From Paludibacteraceae bacterium (GTDB lineage Bacteria > Bacteroidota > Bacteroidia > Bacteroidales > Paludibacteraceae): a stretch of DNA of 64,000 nucleotides. Position 1 is the stretch's first letter. Each line of letters opens with the position of its first letter. The stretch covers positions 27,916 to 91,915 of the forward strand of contig JAFUWV010000012.1 in NCBI GenBank assembly GCA_017477325.1, read 5' to 3'. The position numbers and the translations under genes are program-made. The notes beneath the pieces are model-generated. The model did not search any database, was not told the origin of the DNA, and was given only the letters and a program-made list of their open reading frames with translations. This document shows, one piece after another, positions 8,683-17,486 of this stretch.

Positions 8683-11082
8683 TTATCTGGATAGAAGGTC
8701 GTCAAGTCGTTCTTCCTCATCTTTTAATATGGAATAGATTTGCCAAGCCTTGTCAGGATTAGGGTCTACTCCAACACCTTCCGTATAATATCGCTGCAAT
8801 AGTTCGGCAGCCTCCTCATAAGAGCTATCGTAAGGAGAGATAGAGGAGTGCTGATACACGTAATCAGCAAGACGGAAAGCCTCCTCTGGGTTCTGCTCCA
8901 CTCCATCGCCTGTCTCATAACGTCTCGCCATCTCAAGCATTGCTTTATGGTTGCCTTTCTCTGCACGCTTAAGACATAGCCGGGCCGCTTCTTGTTCCTC
9001 TCCATGCTTAGATAGCCAGTCTTGCAGGATTTCCATATTATCTGCAATGTCAAGTTCAACTCCTTTCTTTATATAGCCAAGCCACTCATCCGAGCCGTAT
9101 TCACAAGTATGAGGCAGTTGTCGGTATGCCTTGGCTATACCCTGCTCTGCCGCCCTGAGAAGATACTGCTTGGCTTCCTCTTTGTTGGGTTCGAGATAGA
9201 CAGTATTAGGCGAGGAGTACTTGGTTTTTATTCCATTCAAAAGCAGGTAGCCGACAATAAACTGAGCGTCAGCGTTACCACCTTTGGCGTATGGCAGAGC
9301 ATCTCGATAGATACCTATCTGATTAGAGGAGCAGTCGCTTCGATTGTAGAGGCTATACCAATATTTCACTGTCTCTTCATCAGGCGGGTCAGTTCTACGC
9401 CCTCCCTCAGTCTCCACATCATCTTCGAAGAAGCCTACTCGGTTGACATGCAGCCGGCAGAGGGTGTATATCATTTCACCATAGAGTGATGCATACGGTG
9501 AGCCTTCTTTGTCGAAAAATGCCATACAATATGCTGACAGCGGAGTTGAATCGGGTACATTCTTACGGATTTGCTTATACAGCAATGCCCTCTCGTCTTT
9601 ACTATCAGCAAGCCAACCGGCTACTATATCGATTTCGTCTTCAGCCTGACAATTGTATGCCACATACAGGTAACGCCGCATACACTCCATGTCACCCTCT
9701 TTCATGCCCCGCCATATTACGCGGGCATGTTCAGTAGGGTTAGACATACTGTCCTTGAGCAATGCTTCATAATCAACCTTACTTACCATATCTTCTTCCA
9801 CTTCTTTGTCAGGCTTCTCTCCAGGGCGCAGTCCGAGTTCTATCTCACGCTCTGCATCTTCGTCTCCGAGCTGGGCTGCACGCTGCTGATACTCATCTGC
9901 TTTCTCCGGGTCATTGCCCCAATCTGCATCTTCGTAGTAAAGTGCAAGATAATAAGCGGCTGCAGCATTGTTTTGTTCAAGTGCTTTCTCCCAGTTCTCC
10001 ACTGCTGCCGACATGTTCATCTTGCAGCCCCAACCCATTGAATACATCACTCCCAGTTGCGACAGGGCATCAGGATTACCCAGTTCTGCCGAGTGCTCAT
10101 AGAAGCGGAATGCTTCTTTGAGGTCTTTCTTGACATCACCTAATGCACACCTATAGAACTCTCCCATGTAGTAGCATGACCATGAGCATGCCCAGTTGTT
10201 CTCAGAATAGGCAGTATCAGAGAAAATCTCGAAAGCCTTCTTGTAGTCCTGTTCCGTTCCCGACCCATCGAAATACATCATACCGAGCGTTGCTTTAGCC
10301 GCCTGATGTTCTTCTTGTGCAGCAATCTGATAGTAGTGGAAGGCTTTTTGCCTGTCTTGAGCCAATACCTCATCTTCACCGCAGAAGTAGATATCACCAA
10401 GTCGGGCGCATGCCTTTATATTGCCTTTGTCAGCGGCCTGAATGAGGCAGCGGACAGAACGCGGAATATCTTTCTCGATACCCTCACCGCCTTCATATAA
10501 GTCTATGCTTAAGCAGTAGAGAGCCGGTGCATTCCCTTTCTGTGCTGCTTGTTCCCAGAGTTGGTGTGCCCGCAATTTATCTGAAGGAATAGAAAGACGC
10601 AGAACACCATAATAACTGATATATGCCAGATGGTTGATAGCATCAGCATTGCCTGCATCTGCTTCTTGCTTTATCTTCTCATACTGCTCAAGGGTGAAGA
10701 CATCATATTCAGTAGTGAGTGCTTCGTTTTTATATTGTTTCAGTATAGAGACATAGAGCGAGGAGTCAGCATAGTCGAGAGGTATGGTGTCAATCTTCTT
10801 TGTCTGGTTAACAGTGATGCGGATTTCTTTGTCACCATAGAGTAAGGTAGCACTTTCAGCGTCAGCGTCAATGAGTTTCAGACTATGATATCGGGGACAG
10901 ACAGAGGAACGCCACCACTTGCTGTCGATGAGTGAATAGAGCGACTGACCGAGCGCGAGGTCGGTATTGAAGGCTTCACCTTTGTAGCTTTCAGTATGAA
11001 CTATGCCGGGGTCATAGGCATTTACGTCGCTAACGATTCTGAGTGTGGTCCAACCTAACAGACCTTTAGGAGTGGTTGACAT
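8683..11082 (-). CDS. Sel1-like repeat protein
   Basis: 799 residues. An N-terminal domain of about 130 residues without a recognised family is followed by many Sel1-type TPR repeats of ~36 residues, seen as AxxGNAxAxxxLAxxYxxGxGVxxDxxKAxxxYxxAA: for example AAQKGNAPALYCLSIDLYEG, AADKGNIKACARLGDIYFCG and AELGNPDALSQLGVMYSMG. Repeats break near residues 400-560 and resume to the C-terminus. Sel1 solenoids mediate protein-protein contact. There is no signal peptide, so it is probably cytosolic. The N-terminal phrase LGWTTLRIVSDVNAYDPGIV has no family I recognise. Upstream is a 7-bp tandem repeat. The partner is unknown. Confidence 0.85.
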   Translation of the reverse strand: MSTTPKGLLGWTTLRIVSDVNAYDPGIVHTESYKGEAFNTDLALGQSLYSLIDSKWWRSSVCPRYHSLKLIDADAESATLLYGDKEIRITVNQTKKIDTIPLDYADSSLYVSILKQYKNEALTTEYDVFTLEQYEKIKQEADAGNADAINHLAYISYYGVLRLSIPSDKLRAHQLWEQAAQKGNAPALYCLSIDLYEGGEGIEKDIPRSVRCLIQAADKGNIKACARLGDIYFCGEDEVLAQDRQKAFHYYQIAAQEEHQAAKATLGMMYFDGSGTEQDYKKAFEIFSDTAYSENNWACSWSCYYMGEFYRCALGDVKKDLKEAFRFYEHSAELGNPDALSQLGVMYSMGWGCKMNMSAAVENWEKALEQNNAAAAYYLALYYEDADWGNDPEKADEYQQRAAQLGDEDAEREIELGLRPGEKPDKEVEEDMVSKVDYEALLKDSMSNPTEHARVIWRGMKEGDMECMRRYLYVAYNCQAEDEIDIVAGWLADSKDERALLYKQIRKNVPDSTPLSAYCMAFFDKEGSPYASLYGEMIYTLCRLHVNRVGFFEDDVETEGGRRTDPPDEETVKYWYSLYNRSDCSSNQIGIYRDALPYAKGGNADAQFIVGYLLLNGIKTKYSSPNTVYLEPNKEEAKQYLLRAAEQGIAKAYRQLPHTCEYGSDEWLGYIKKGVELDIADNMEILQDWLSKHGEEQEAARLCLKRAEKGNHKAMLEMARRYETGDGVEQNPEEAFRLADYVYQHSSISPYDSSYEEAAELLQRYYTEGVGVDPNPDKAWQIYSILKDEEERLDDLLSR

Positions 11083-11112
11083 AAGATTAAAGATTAAAGA
11101 TTAAAGATTAAT
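11083..11112 (-). repeat. 7-bp tandem repeat (AAGATTA)
   Basis: Four near-perfect copies of AAGATTA on the + strand directly abut the start codon of the Sel1-repeat gene. Confidence 0.75.
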
Positions 11113-11180
11113 GCTTATAGTTTCAGTGCATGATAGGGAGAGTCTGTAGTCAGCAACCAGTAAGCAGTAAGCAGAAACCA

Positions 11181-11909
11181 CTATCGTGTTGTGTCGTCAA
11201 TATAAACAAATTTTATTCTGGGGTCAAGACTAAAGACGGAGTCGGCTTGCTGGCGGTTATGGCACGAGAACAAGGCACACGACTGATACACGAGATTACT
11301 TCTGTCAACTCTTGTGGAGAAGACATAGTTGTCGAATGCTTGCAAGATGCGGCATGATGCAGTGTCGTCTCTGCTTGGCGGTACATAAGAGAGAAGAGTC
11401 GTGAAGCCTGCTTGTTTGAGTGCCCGATAATCCTCTTTGGTAAAGCATTCGACAATGGTTCTCTGCTTGATAGATGAGAAGTGTCGGGTGATGGTCTCGG
11501 GGTCGGATATCTTGTCTGTCACGAGCCACAGATGAGGGTGCTCCTCAATAATCTGTACTATATCGGCAGCAGTGAGCGGAGTGTACTGCCCATAAATCTT
11601 CTGTCGCAGGAAATACTCAAGACACAGCGGACGAGCGATCTCTTCGCCTGAGGTTATCTTGTTGAAGAATCCCCAGTCGTGCAGACAAACAAGCTGACTA
11701 TCCTCAGTGAAGGCCAGGTCTAACTCGATGAAACTTATTCCGTCCGCAATCGACTGCTCTACAGCCTCACGGGAGTTGGTGTAGGTGTAGCCGCCAATCA
11801 TTCCTCCTGCGTGAGCAATATAGTGCTGACCTACTGGCAGCGAAGACTGATTACAAGCAGTAAACAGCCCTACCATAAGGCTCAAGACAGAAAGAATCTT
11901 CTTATGCAT
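11181..11909 (-). CDS. glycerophosphodiester phosphodiesterase-family lipoprotein
   Basis: 242 residues. Residues 1-19 are a lipoprotein signal with lipobox LFTAC, so the mature protein is membrane-anchored and periplasmic. The TIM-barrel GDPD signature is visible: YIAHAGG (His of the HRG-like motif), FIELDLAFTEDSQ (metal-binding E and D) and CLHDWGF (catalytic His-Asp). The family hydrolyses glycerophosphodiesters to glycerol-3-phosphate and an alcohol. The usual HRG is HAG, where the Arg is replaced by Ala, and the barrel is a little short. Activity may therefore differ. It is transcribed toward the Sel1-repeat gene. Confidence 0.8.
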   Translation of the reverse strand: MHKKILSVLSLMVGLFTACNQSSLPVGQHYIAHAGGMIGGYTYTNSREAVEQSIADGISFIELDLAFTEDSQLVCLHDWGFFNKITSGEEIARPLCLEYFLRQKIYGQYTPLTAADIVQIIEEHPHLWLVTDKISDPETITRHFSSIKQRTIVECFTKEDYRALKQAGFTTLLSYVPPSRDDTASCRILQAFDNYVFSTRVDRSNLVYQSCALFSCHNRQQADSVFSLDPRIKFVYIDDTTR

Positions 11910-11959
11910 ACTGGAGTCAATGATTTTCTGTAAAGATGAACAAGACGCTTACCACAAAA

Positions 11960-11993
11960 ACAACAAAAGCAATCCACCAGTGGCAGATTGCTT
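11960..11993 (-). terminator. terminator of the V-ATPase operon
   Basis: Minus-strand hairpin AAAGCAATC...GATTGCTTT (11993 to 11966) with a T-rich tail (TTGTTGTTTTTG). It lies 20-50 bp after the stop of the K subunit gene. Confidence 0.75.
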
Positions 11994-12011
11994 TCTATGC
12001 GTATTGCTGAA

Positions 12012-12458
<447 letters not shown>

Positions 12459-12483
12459 TTATAATGTTATTATTATTTTATTT

Positions 12484-12571
12484 GTCAAACTTGTCAATAG
12501 GTTCCAGGTTCAGGTTTCAGGTTGTCGAACTTGACAAACCTATCAAACCCGACAAACTTGTCAAACTTATT
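12484..12571 (-). repeat. mixed-polarity 9-bp repeat spacer between subunits I and K
   Basis: Units such as TTTGTCAAAC, CTTGTCAA, AACTTGACA and AACCTATCA alternate, with a run of CAGGTT elements in the middle. Unlike most arrays in the window it contains both polarities and so can fold on itself. It overlaps the last codons region of subunit I only marginally. Confidence 0.6.
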
Positions 12572-14402
12572 TAGCAAACGGTTTATACAAGTGTCCTTTG
12601 CCTTCGTATCCGGAGTTCTTGAAGTACTCGACGAAACTCAGACGCAAGGGGTGCACAAAAGCACCAAGGGCAGACATACATACATTCAGCACGTGACCGA
12701 ATATCAGTATGACAATGAATCCCAGCCAAGTCCCCACATTGGGGTTCTCACCAAGTATCATCAGCCCCAGTTTGTTGAATGCGGCCCCAAGCATGCCACC
12801 AGCCAGACCGAGTGCATAGAGACGGATGTATGAAAGGACATCGCCAAGTATTCCGGTAGCCATGTTGTATGTGTCCCAGAGTCCTGCACCTATGTTGATA
12901 AGAGGATTTCTGCCCGGAGTGTTGAAGATATATATTCCGAGCGCAGAGACTACTCCCACACCTATCAGAGCCCACTTGGTAACCTCAGCGGAGAACACTT
13001 CAGTAAGTGCAAGTACAGCAATCACCAGTCCTCCAAGAATAAGCAGCAGCCATCCCCAAGTGGAGATATTCTGCTTGAAACCGAAGCGCTTAGTGTAGCA
13101 GACAGCCTTTATAATCATAGCAAGACAGATATGGAATACGCCTATAGCGAGTGCGAGCACCATCTGAATATCAAATCCAGCCACCTTGCCTTTTATCATC
13201 ACCGACTTAAGGCTCTCAGGCACCCATGACGCTGCATAGAGGTCAATACCGAAGAAAGTACCGAGGAAGAAACCGACCACCAGCGTGCCTATGCCGAGAG
13301 TGGTGATGAGCGGACCAAGCCCGTCGAACATCTCTATCTTAAGCACACGTTTGGTCGTAAGTATTCCGAAGAGGATGAGAATGATACCATAGCCTGCATC
13401 GCCCATACACATAGCAAAGAAGAGGAGGAAGAACGGTCCGAGCACCGGTGTGGGGTCGAACTCGCCATACACAGGCCAGCCGTACATACCTGTCAGACAC
13501 TCGAACATACGTGTGAACCAGTTGTTGCGCAGTTTGACAGGCGTATTGTCTTCTTCTGTCGGGTCTTCTGCTACATAATATATATGTTGCTCATCGAGCA
13601 TTTTGTTCAAGTCTTCCACTGCGTCTATTGGGCAGAAGCCTTCTAACAGACAGAGTGTATCGTCAGCCAACTGGGTGGTTGACAGGTTGACCTGCTTCCA
13701 GTCGATAGTCTGCATGGTCCTGTGCTCAGCTTCACGCAACTCTCCTGTATGAGCAATAGCCCATGCTTCCAGCTGTGCCTGTTTGGCAGCAACAAGTCCC
13801 TTGAGAGCCTCTATGTCAGCATTAAGCTGGTCAGCGTTGTGCTTGTTGAGAGTGATTTCCTCGGCATCGATATCCACTTCGGTTCCCTGCTTGTTGACAG
13901 TGACGAAATATCGCATACCTGCCTCTTCAGCCATGAGGAAAGCGTTATGCATTGTCTCCCACTCCGGCTGATACTTGCTCTTCGGGCAGACGAAATAGCG
14001 TAACTCATATCCAGCAGCTTGCAGAGCCTCAATACGCTCGGAGGAATAGCTGCCCCATACCTGCATACGTGTCTGCTCTTTCTGCAGCGTGATGAGGTCT
14101 TGTTCGAGTTGCTGCTTTTCTGCAGTGAGAGCTGGCAGTTCCGTGAGCAAAACCTCTGCATCCTCAGGAGCAGCTCCTGTATCTACGGCAGCACACCCCT
14201 CGGGAATGAGTGATGAGGATATGGCGACAGCCTTTCGTATACGGTCCACGAGTGAGAGTTGCTGCTGCAGTTGCTCATCTTCCATAGCTCCTGCAGCCTT
14301 CTGATTGACATGCAGAACTCCGGCGTCTCTGAGCTGCTCCAGGAAGTGCTCATAGTCGCGGTGAAACACGAGGAACGTGTATTTCTTCATCTTAGTAATC
14401 AT
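12567..14402 (-). CDS. V/A-type ATP synthase subunit I (a-subunit-like stator)
   Basis: 611 residues. The N-terminal ~300 residues are soluble and coiled-coil-rich (HFLEQLRDAGVLHVNQK, then long Gln/Glu-rich helices), as expected for the stator arm. The C-terminal half has about seven membrane helices and includes GPFFLLFFAMCMGDAGYGI and the ion-channel helix region LSYIRLYALGLAGGML, where the conserved Arg is present. It provides the ion half-channels against the K ring. The start at 14402 overlaps the end of subunit D by 4 bp. Confidence 0.93.
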   Translation of the reverse strand: MITKMKKYTFLVFHRDYEHFLEQLRDAGVLHVNQKAAGAMEDEQLQQQLSLVDRIRKAVAISSSLIPEGCAAVDTGAAPEDAEVLLTELPALTAEKQQLEQDLITLQKEQTRMQVWGSYSSERIEALQAAGYELRYFVCPKSKYQPEWETMHNAFLMAEEAGMRYFVTVNKQGTEVDIDAEEITLNKHNADQLNADIEALKGLVAAKQAQLEAWAIAHTGELREAEHRTMQTIDWKQVNLSTTQLADDTLCLLEGFCPIDAVEDLNKMLDEQHIYYVAEDPTEEDNTPVKLRNNWFTRMFECLTGMYGWPVYGEFDPTPVLGPFFLLFFAMCMGDAGYGIILILFGILTTKRVLKIEMFDGLGPLITTLGIGTLVVGFFLGTFFGIDLYAASWVPESLKSVMIKGKVAGFDIQMVLALAIGVFHICLAMIIKAVCYTKRFGFKQNISTWGWLLLILGGLVIAVLALTEVFSAEVTKWALIGVGVVSALGIYIFNTPGRNPLINIGAGLWDTYNMATGILGDVLSYIRLYALGLAGGMLGAAFNKLGLMILGENPNVGTWLGFIVILIFGHVLNVCMSALGAFVHPLRLSFVEYFKNSGYEGKGHLYKPFAK

Positions 14403-14998
14403 GCCTGAGCCTCCTTTTCACGTTTCGATTTCACTATTTTCTGGCTTGACTTACTCAAGTTCTCTTCATCTTCCATAAATCGTTTTATCTTGCGTATAGC
14501 ATCTTCGTAGCCGGGTATCTGCACCTTCTCGAAGAGATTGACCTTCTGAGTACTTTTTTTTCTGGCATACTCAAGCAGGTTGACTTTCTGTCTGCAGAAC
14601 TCCTGCTCGATGCCTACTTGTGCAAGTTGTTTGAGTTGTGTAAATCCGTCCGCATACCACTTTGGAGCAGAGAAGATGCTGAAAGGTTTGGTAGAATAGA
14701 CGACCTCATCAAGTACGGGTATGCGCACTCCTGCAATCTTTTTAATGCTCATCTTGACGTCATCTACATGCAGCAGTGAAGTGTCGAACTCTCCCCATAG
14801 ACTGAGCATCTGATCGTAAGCTGCGATGCGCTCTTCGACTTCACGGTCGAGACGAGCCACTTCGTCTTTCGCTTTCTTGACTTCCATACGCAGTGCCGAC
14901 TCTTTGTTTTTGAGCGTAGGCAAAGCGCGCACACGCATCTTCAAGTTCTTCTCCAGCGCCTGAAGTGAGGTTTTGTTATATTGAAATGTAATTGCCAT
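14399..14998 (-). CDS. V/A-type ATP synthase subunit D (central rotor stalk)
   Basis: 199 residues, a long antiparallel coiled coil formed by N- and C-terminal helices (residues 5-75 and 125-195) with KTSLQALEKNLKMRVRALPTLK at the start, typical of the D/gamma-like rotor shaft that connects A3B3 to the K ring. It is the first gene of a three-gene operon. The genes for the catalytic head (A, B), E and C are not upstream: a Bacteroidetes promoter and then an unrelated hydrolase gene precede it. Confidence 0.92.
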   Translation of the reverse strand: MAITFQYNKTSLQALEKNLKMRVRALPTLKNKESALRMEVKKAKDEVARLDREVEERIAAYDQMLSLWGEFDTSLLHVDDVKMSIKKIAGVRIPVLDEVVYSTKPFSIFSAPKWYADGFTQLKQLAQVGIEQEFCRQKVNLLEYARKKSTQKVNLFEKVQIPGYEDAIRKIKRFMEDEENLSKSSQKIVKSKREKEAQA

Positions 14999-15087
14999 TC
15001 CGTGCTATAGTTGAGAGTTTAAAGTTGAGAGTTGATTTTATCCTGATATACCAAATATCGAAATGTCGGTATGTCTATATCTGGGTA

Positions 15088-15118
15088 CAAAATTACAACA
15101 AATTTTCCTAACCTGCAA
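15088..15118 (-). promoter_or_regulatory. promoter of the V-ATPase D-I-K operon
   Basis: Minus strand: TTG at 15118-15116, 20-nt spacer, TAATTTTG at 15095-15088. The leader before subunit D is about 80 nt. It indicates that D-I-K is transcribed as its own unit. Confidence 0.7.
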
Positions 15119-15131
15119 GCCAAAATAAAAT

Positions 15132-16250
15132 CTAAAATCGTACAAGTGTTCCAATAGGTTGGTCGAGGATGCAAACATTGCGGCTTTCTGCAATAGTTTT
15201 CGCCACACTGTCAGGCTCATACCAAGCATGCGGAGCGAGTGAGAACTTATCGTGATGTACGGTGAAAACTTGCTTGGCATCGAGTTCGAGAATGGCTTTT
15301 TCGAGGTCTTGAGGCATGAGATGAATATTAGCCCAGTCCTTATTATATTGTCCGTTCTCGAAGAACGCGAGGTCAACCTGCCCGTATTTGCGTCGTATCT
15401 CGCGGAACCTGCCGTCGTATCCTCCATCACCTCCGACATAGACCTTTTTCTCTGCCACCTGAACGAGGAATGACGCCCACAATGTCTGATTGCGAGAGAA
15501 GAGGCGGTTAGAGAAGTGGCGCGTAGGAAGGCAAGTGATAGAAGTTTGTAGAGTTTGCAAAGTTTGAGAGGTTTGTAAAGTTTGTAAAGTATTTATCGAA
15601 CTTGACAAACTTACCTCTTCATACCAGTCGAGTTCGGCGATGCTGTCTTTGGGGTATCCCCAGTACTCAAGGTACTCCCCTACTCCGAGAGGGCAAACGA
15701 CACGGCTGACTTTGTGCCGTATGTCACGCAGTGTGGCATAGTCAAGATGGTCCCAGTGTTCATGCGTGATGATAAGGCAGTCAATATGTGGCATGTCATC
15801 GGGCGTGTATATGTCAGTCCCTCGGAAAGGTTTCATCATGAGAGAAGCGGGGAACTCCATTTTCAGGACAGGGTCAACGAGGAAAGTGTTTGAGCCAAGT
15901 TTGAAGAGATATGACGAGTGGCCGAACCAAACGAGCAGGTCTCCCTCGGGCAGATTGTTGAGGTCGGTGTGCACGGCATTGAGCGGCTCGTGGGGAATAC
16001 GCTGCGTCTTGTTGTCTGTCAGGAAGTTCCAGAGCGTTCTGATGCTGCTTTTGTCACCTGTAAACTGCGGTGTAGGTATCTGATTTCGGAACATTCCGTC
16101 GCGCCAGTTGTGAGACGCCTCTATACGCGCCCTTCGCTGAGGTGAAGGTCTGCGTCCGAAAGCAGGATGTGAGAGGACGAGTACTGCTGCGATCACCGCT
16201 ACAGCAATCACAGCAAGGAGTGTCAGTATGATTTTCATTGTTTTATGCAT
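15132..16250 (-). CDS. metallo-beta-lactamase-fold hydrolase (UlaG/NAPE-PLD-like) with repeat-derived insert
   Basis: 372 residues. An N-terminal hydrophobic segment (residues 5-27) suggests a membrane anchor or uncleaved signal. The metal-binding motif THEHWDHLDY near residue 160 is the HxHxDH signature, with further ligands in PTRHFSNR and VGGDGGYDG and the final His in FTVHHDKF. The layout matches NAPE-PLD/UlaG-type hydrolases; the substrate is not predictable. Residues about 216-233 are a run of TLQ/TSQ triplets encoded by the same 9-bp micro-repeat found between genes here; nine bases keep the frame, so the gene stays open. The start overlaps the TIGR02757 gene by 8 bp. Confidence 0.8.
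   Translation of the reverse strand: MHKTMKIILTLLAVIAVAVIAAVLVLSHPAFGRRPSPQRRARIEASHNWRDGMFRNQIPTPQFTGDKSSIRTLWNFLTDNKTQRIPHEPLNAVHTDLNNLPEGDLLVWFGHSSYLFKLGSNTFLVDPVLKMEFPASLMMKPFRGTDIYTPDDMPHIDCLIITHEHWDHLDYATLRDIRHKVSRVVCPLGVGEYLEYWGYPKDSIAELDWYEEVSLSSSINTLQTLQTSQTLQTLQTSITCLPTRHFSNRLFSRNQTLWASFLVQVAEKKVYVGGDGGYDGRFREIRRKYGQVDLAFFENGQYNKDWANIHLMPQDLEKAILELDAKQVFTVHHDKFSLAPHAWYEPDSVAKTIAESRNVCILDQPIGTLVRF
15541..15600 (-). repeat. 9-bp tandem repeat inside a coding sequence
   Basis: Units on the minus strand read CTTTACAAA, CTTTACAAA, CCTCTCAAA, CTTTGCAAA, CTCTACAAA. They encode repeated Thr-Leu-Gln and Thr-Ser-Gln triplets in the metallo-hydrolase, in the same polarity relative to transcription as the intergenic arrays. 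Confidence 0.85.
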
Positions 16251-16992
16251 CAGTTTGTTTATGGTTCACTCCGTATCCGAAAAGGGCGAAGTCGGCTTTC
16301 AGAGGGTCATCGGGAAAAGCTTCGCTCAGTTGTCGCGTGAGTCGTATAGCAGTGTTCATGGTGGTTGTTCTGCCGGTTAAGAGTCCAAGGCTCTGCGCCT
16401 GCTGCATAACGTGCGTGTCGAGCGGGATGATGAGTGTGCGCTTGTCAATGAATTCCCAGATGCCAAGGTCCACGGGTGAGTCAGTACGCACCATCCAACG
16501 GAGGAACATGCATATCCGTTTGCATGGCGAAGCGGTGTCTTTTGGTATGATGCCGGTGATGCCTTGCCCGGAGAAGTATCTTGATATAGCCTCAACTGCC
16601 TCGAAGCCGGTTTTGGCGTTGAGTCTGATGTAGTCGCCCAGGCTGCCATATTGCTGCATAAGATGTTGATATGCCTCAAAGAAAAGTGTCATCTGATGAT
16701 TGGTGTAGAGACGATAGAAGCAGGAGTTGTCATCGGGGAAAGTATGTCTGAATGTACTGTCATGTATCCAGAAGTGCATCTGATATTGGGAGAGTTCAAG
16801 CAGTGACTGAATCTTGGGCATGAACTGCTGTCGGTTGCCATAACTGAGTACAGAAGCCACAAATGCCATTGCTTCCTGATTGAGTTTGCCACTGACTTGG
16901 TGCATGAACCAAGATGGGTCGCCCTGTAAAAAGTCGCTGGTTTCGTATAACCTTGCATTGGCGATGAGTATTTCTTTGAGTTGTTGAGTCAT
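16243..16992 (-). CDS. TIGR02757 family protein (DUF2400)
   Basis: 249 residues, the usual length. The protein is helical; MAFVASVLSYGNRQQFMPKI near residue 40 and IIPLDTHVMQQAQSLGLL near 190 are the family-defining blocks. The latter looks like the helix-hairpin-helix/Asp region of endonuclease III-type folds, but no FeS-cluster cysteines are present and no enzymatic activity has been shown for the family to my knowledge. It starts 50 bp after a Bacteroidetes promoter and is followed by the overlapping metallo-hydrolase gene. Confidence 0.85.
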   Translation of the reverse strand: MTQQLKEILIANARLYETSDFLQGDPSWFMHQVSGKLNQEAMAFVASVLSYGNRQQFMPKIQSLLELSQYQMHFWIHDSTFRHTFPDDNSCFYRLYTNHQMTLFFEAYQHLMQQYGSLGDYIRLNAKTGFEAVEAISRYFSGQGITGIIPKDTASPCKRICMFLRWMVRTDSPVDLGIWEFIDKRTLIIPLDTHVMQQAQSLGLLTGRTTTMNTAIRLTRQLSEAFPDDPLKADFALFGYGVNHKQTDA

Positions 16993-17045
16993 ATTACCTG
17001 ATTTTAGAGACTTAATGATGAATTATTCTCACAAATATTACTCTG

Positions 17046-17076
17046 CAAAGGTAATATAAATTTCCTGATATTGCAA
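17046..17076 (-). promoter_or_regulatory. promoter of the TIGR02757/metallo-hydrolase operon
   Basis: Minus strand: TTG at 17076-17074, 20-nt spacer, TACCTTTG at 17053-17046. Confidence 0.7.
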
Positions 17077-17123
17077 AAGATTTGAGCAGAATTAGATGTA
17101 CAAGTAAAAAGTTTACTATTGTT

Positions 17124-17254
17124 AAGATTATGCATTTTTCTGCATAAAGGAGGAGATTGCTTACACTTTGCTAGGAGTATGCTTGACGAGAGCATAGCTA
17201 AAAGTGCGTTATTTTAAGATTTATGCATAATTATACACATTTTATGCATAAAGT
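17124..17254 (-). repeat. dispersed structured element, copy A
   Basis: About 130 bp. The first ~95 bp are roughly 93% identical to 55947-56041. The core can fold as CACTTT/AAAGTG, TAG/CTA, TATGCT/AGCATA around a TGACGAG loop. The core is bounded on both sides by TATGCAT/ATGCATA half-sites that resemble an ArgR-type palindrome. It lies upstream of the TIGR02757 gene promoter, in the 494-bp gap that also holds the tsf terminator. I recognise no known family. Confidence 0.7.
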
Positions 17255-17312
17255 GAATATTCTATAGAAGACACGTTTTGTCAGTCAGATGCTGAGAGAA
17301 AGAAACTATAAA

Positions 17313-17350
17313 CAAAAAGCGGGAGTGCTGATGCACCTCCGCTTTTTTAC
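17313..17350 (-). terminator. terminator of the rplM-rpsI-rpsB-tsf operon
   Basis: Twelve-position stem AAGCGGGAGTGC / GCACCTCCGCTT with one mismatch and a TGAT loop, flanked by A- and T-runs, so it can work in both directions. It lies 140 bp past the tsf stop; the intervening segment holds AACAACG-type short repeats and nothing coding. Confidence 0.8.
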
Positions 17351-17486
17351 GCGCATACTGCGCTGTTAATAAGTTGTCAGGTTAATAGGTTGTCAGGTTA
17401 CTTATGAGTCTTTGTTGCTTCAACGAAGCGGTCTAAGCTCTAACAACGAAGTGTAACCTCTAACAACGCAGTGGTATAAGCCCGGA

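Noticed and set aside
12481-12575. CRISPR array in the spacer between V-ATPase subunits I and K
   Set aside because: The units are 8-10 bp, degenerate and without unique spacers; they belong to the micro-repeat family.
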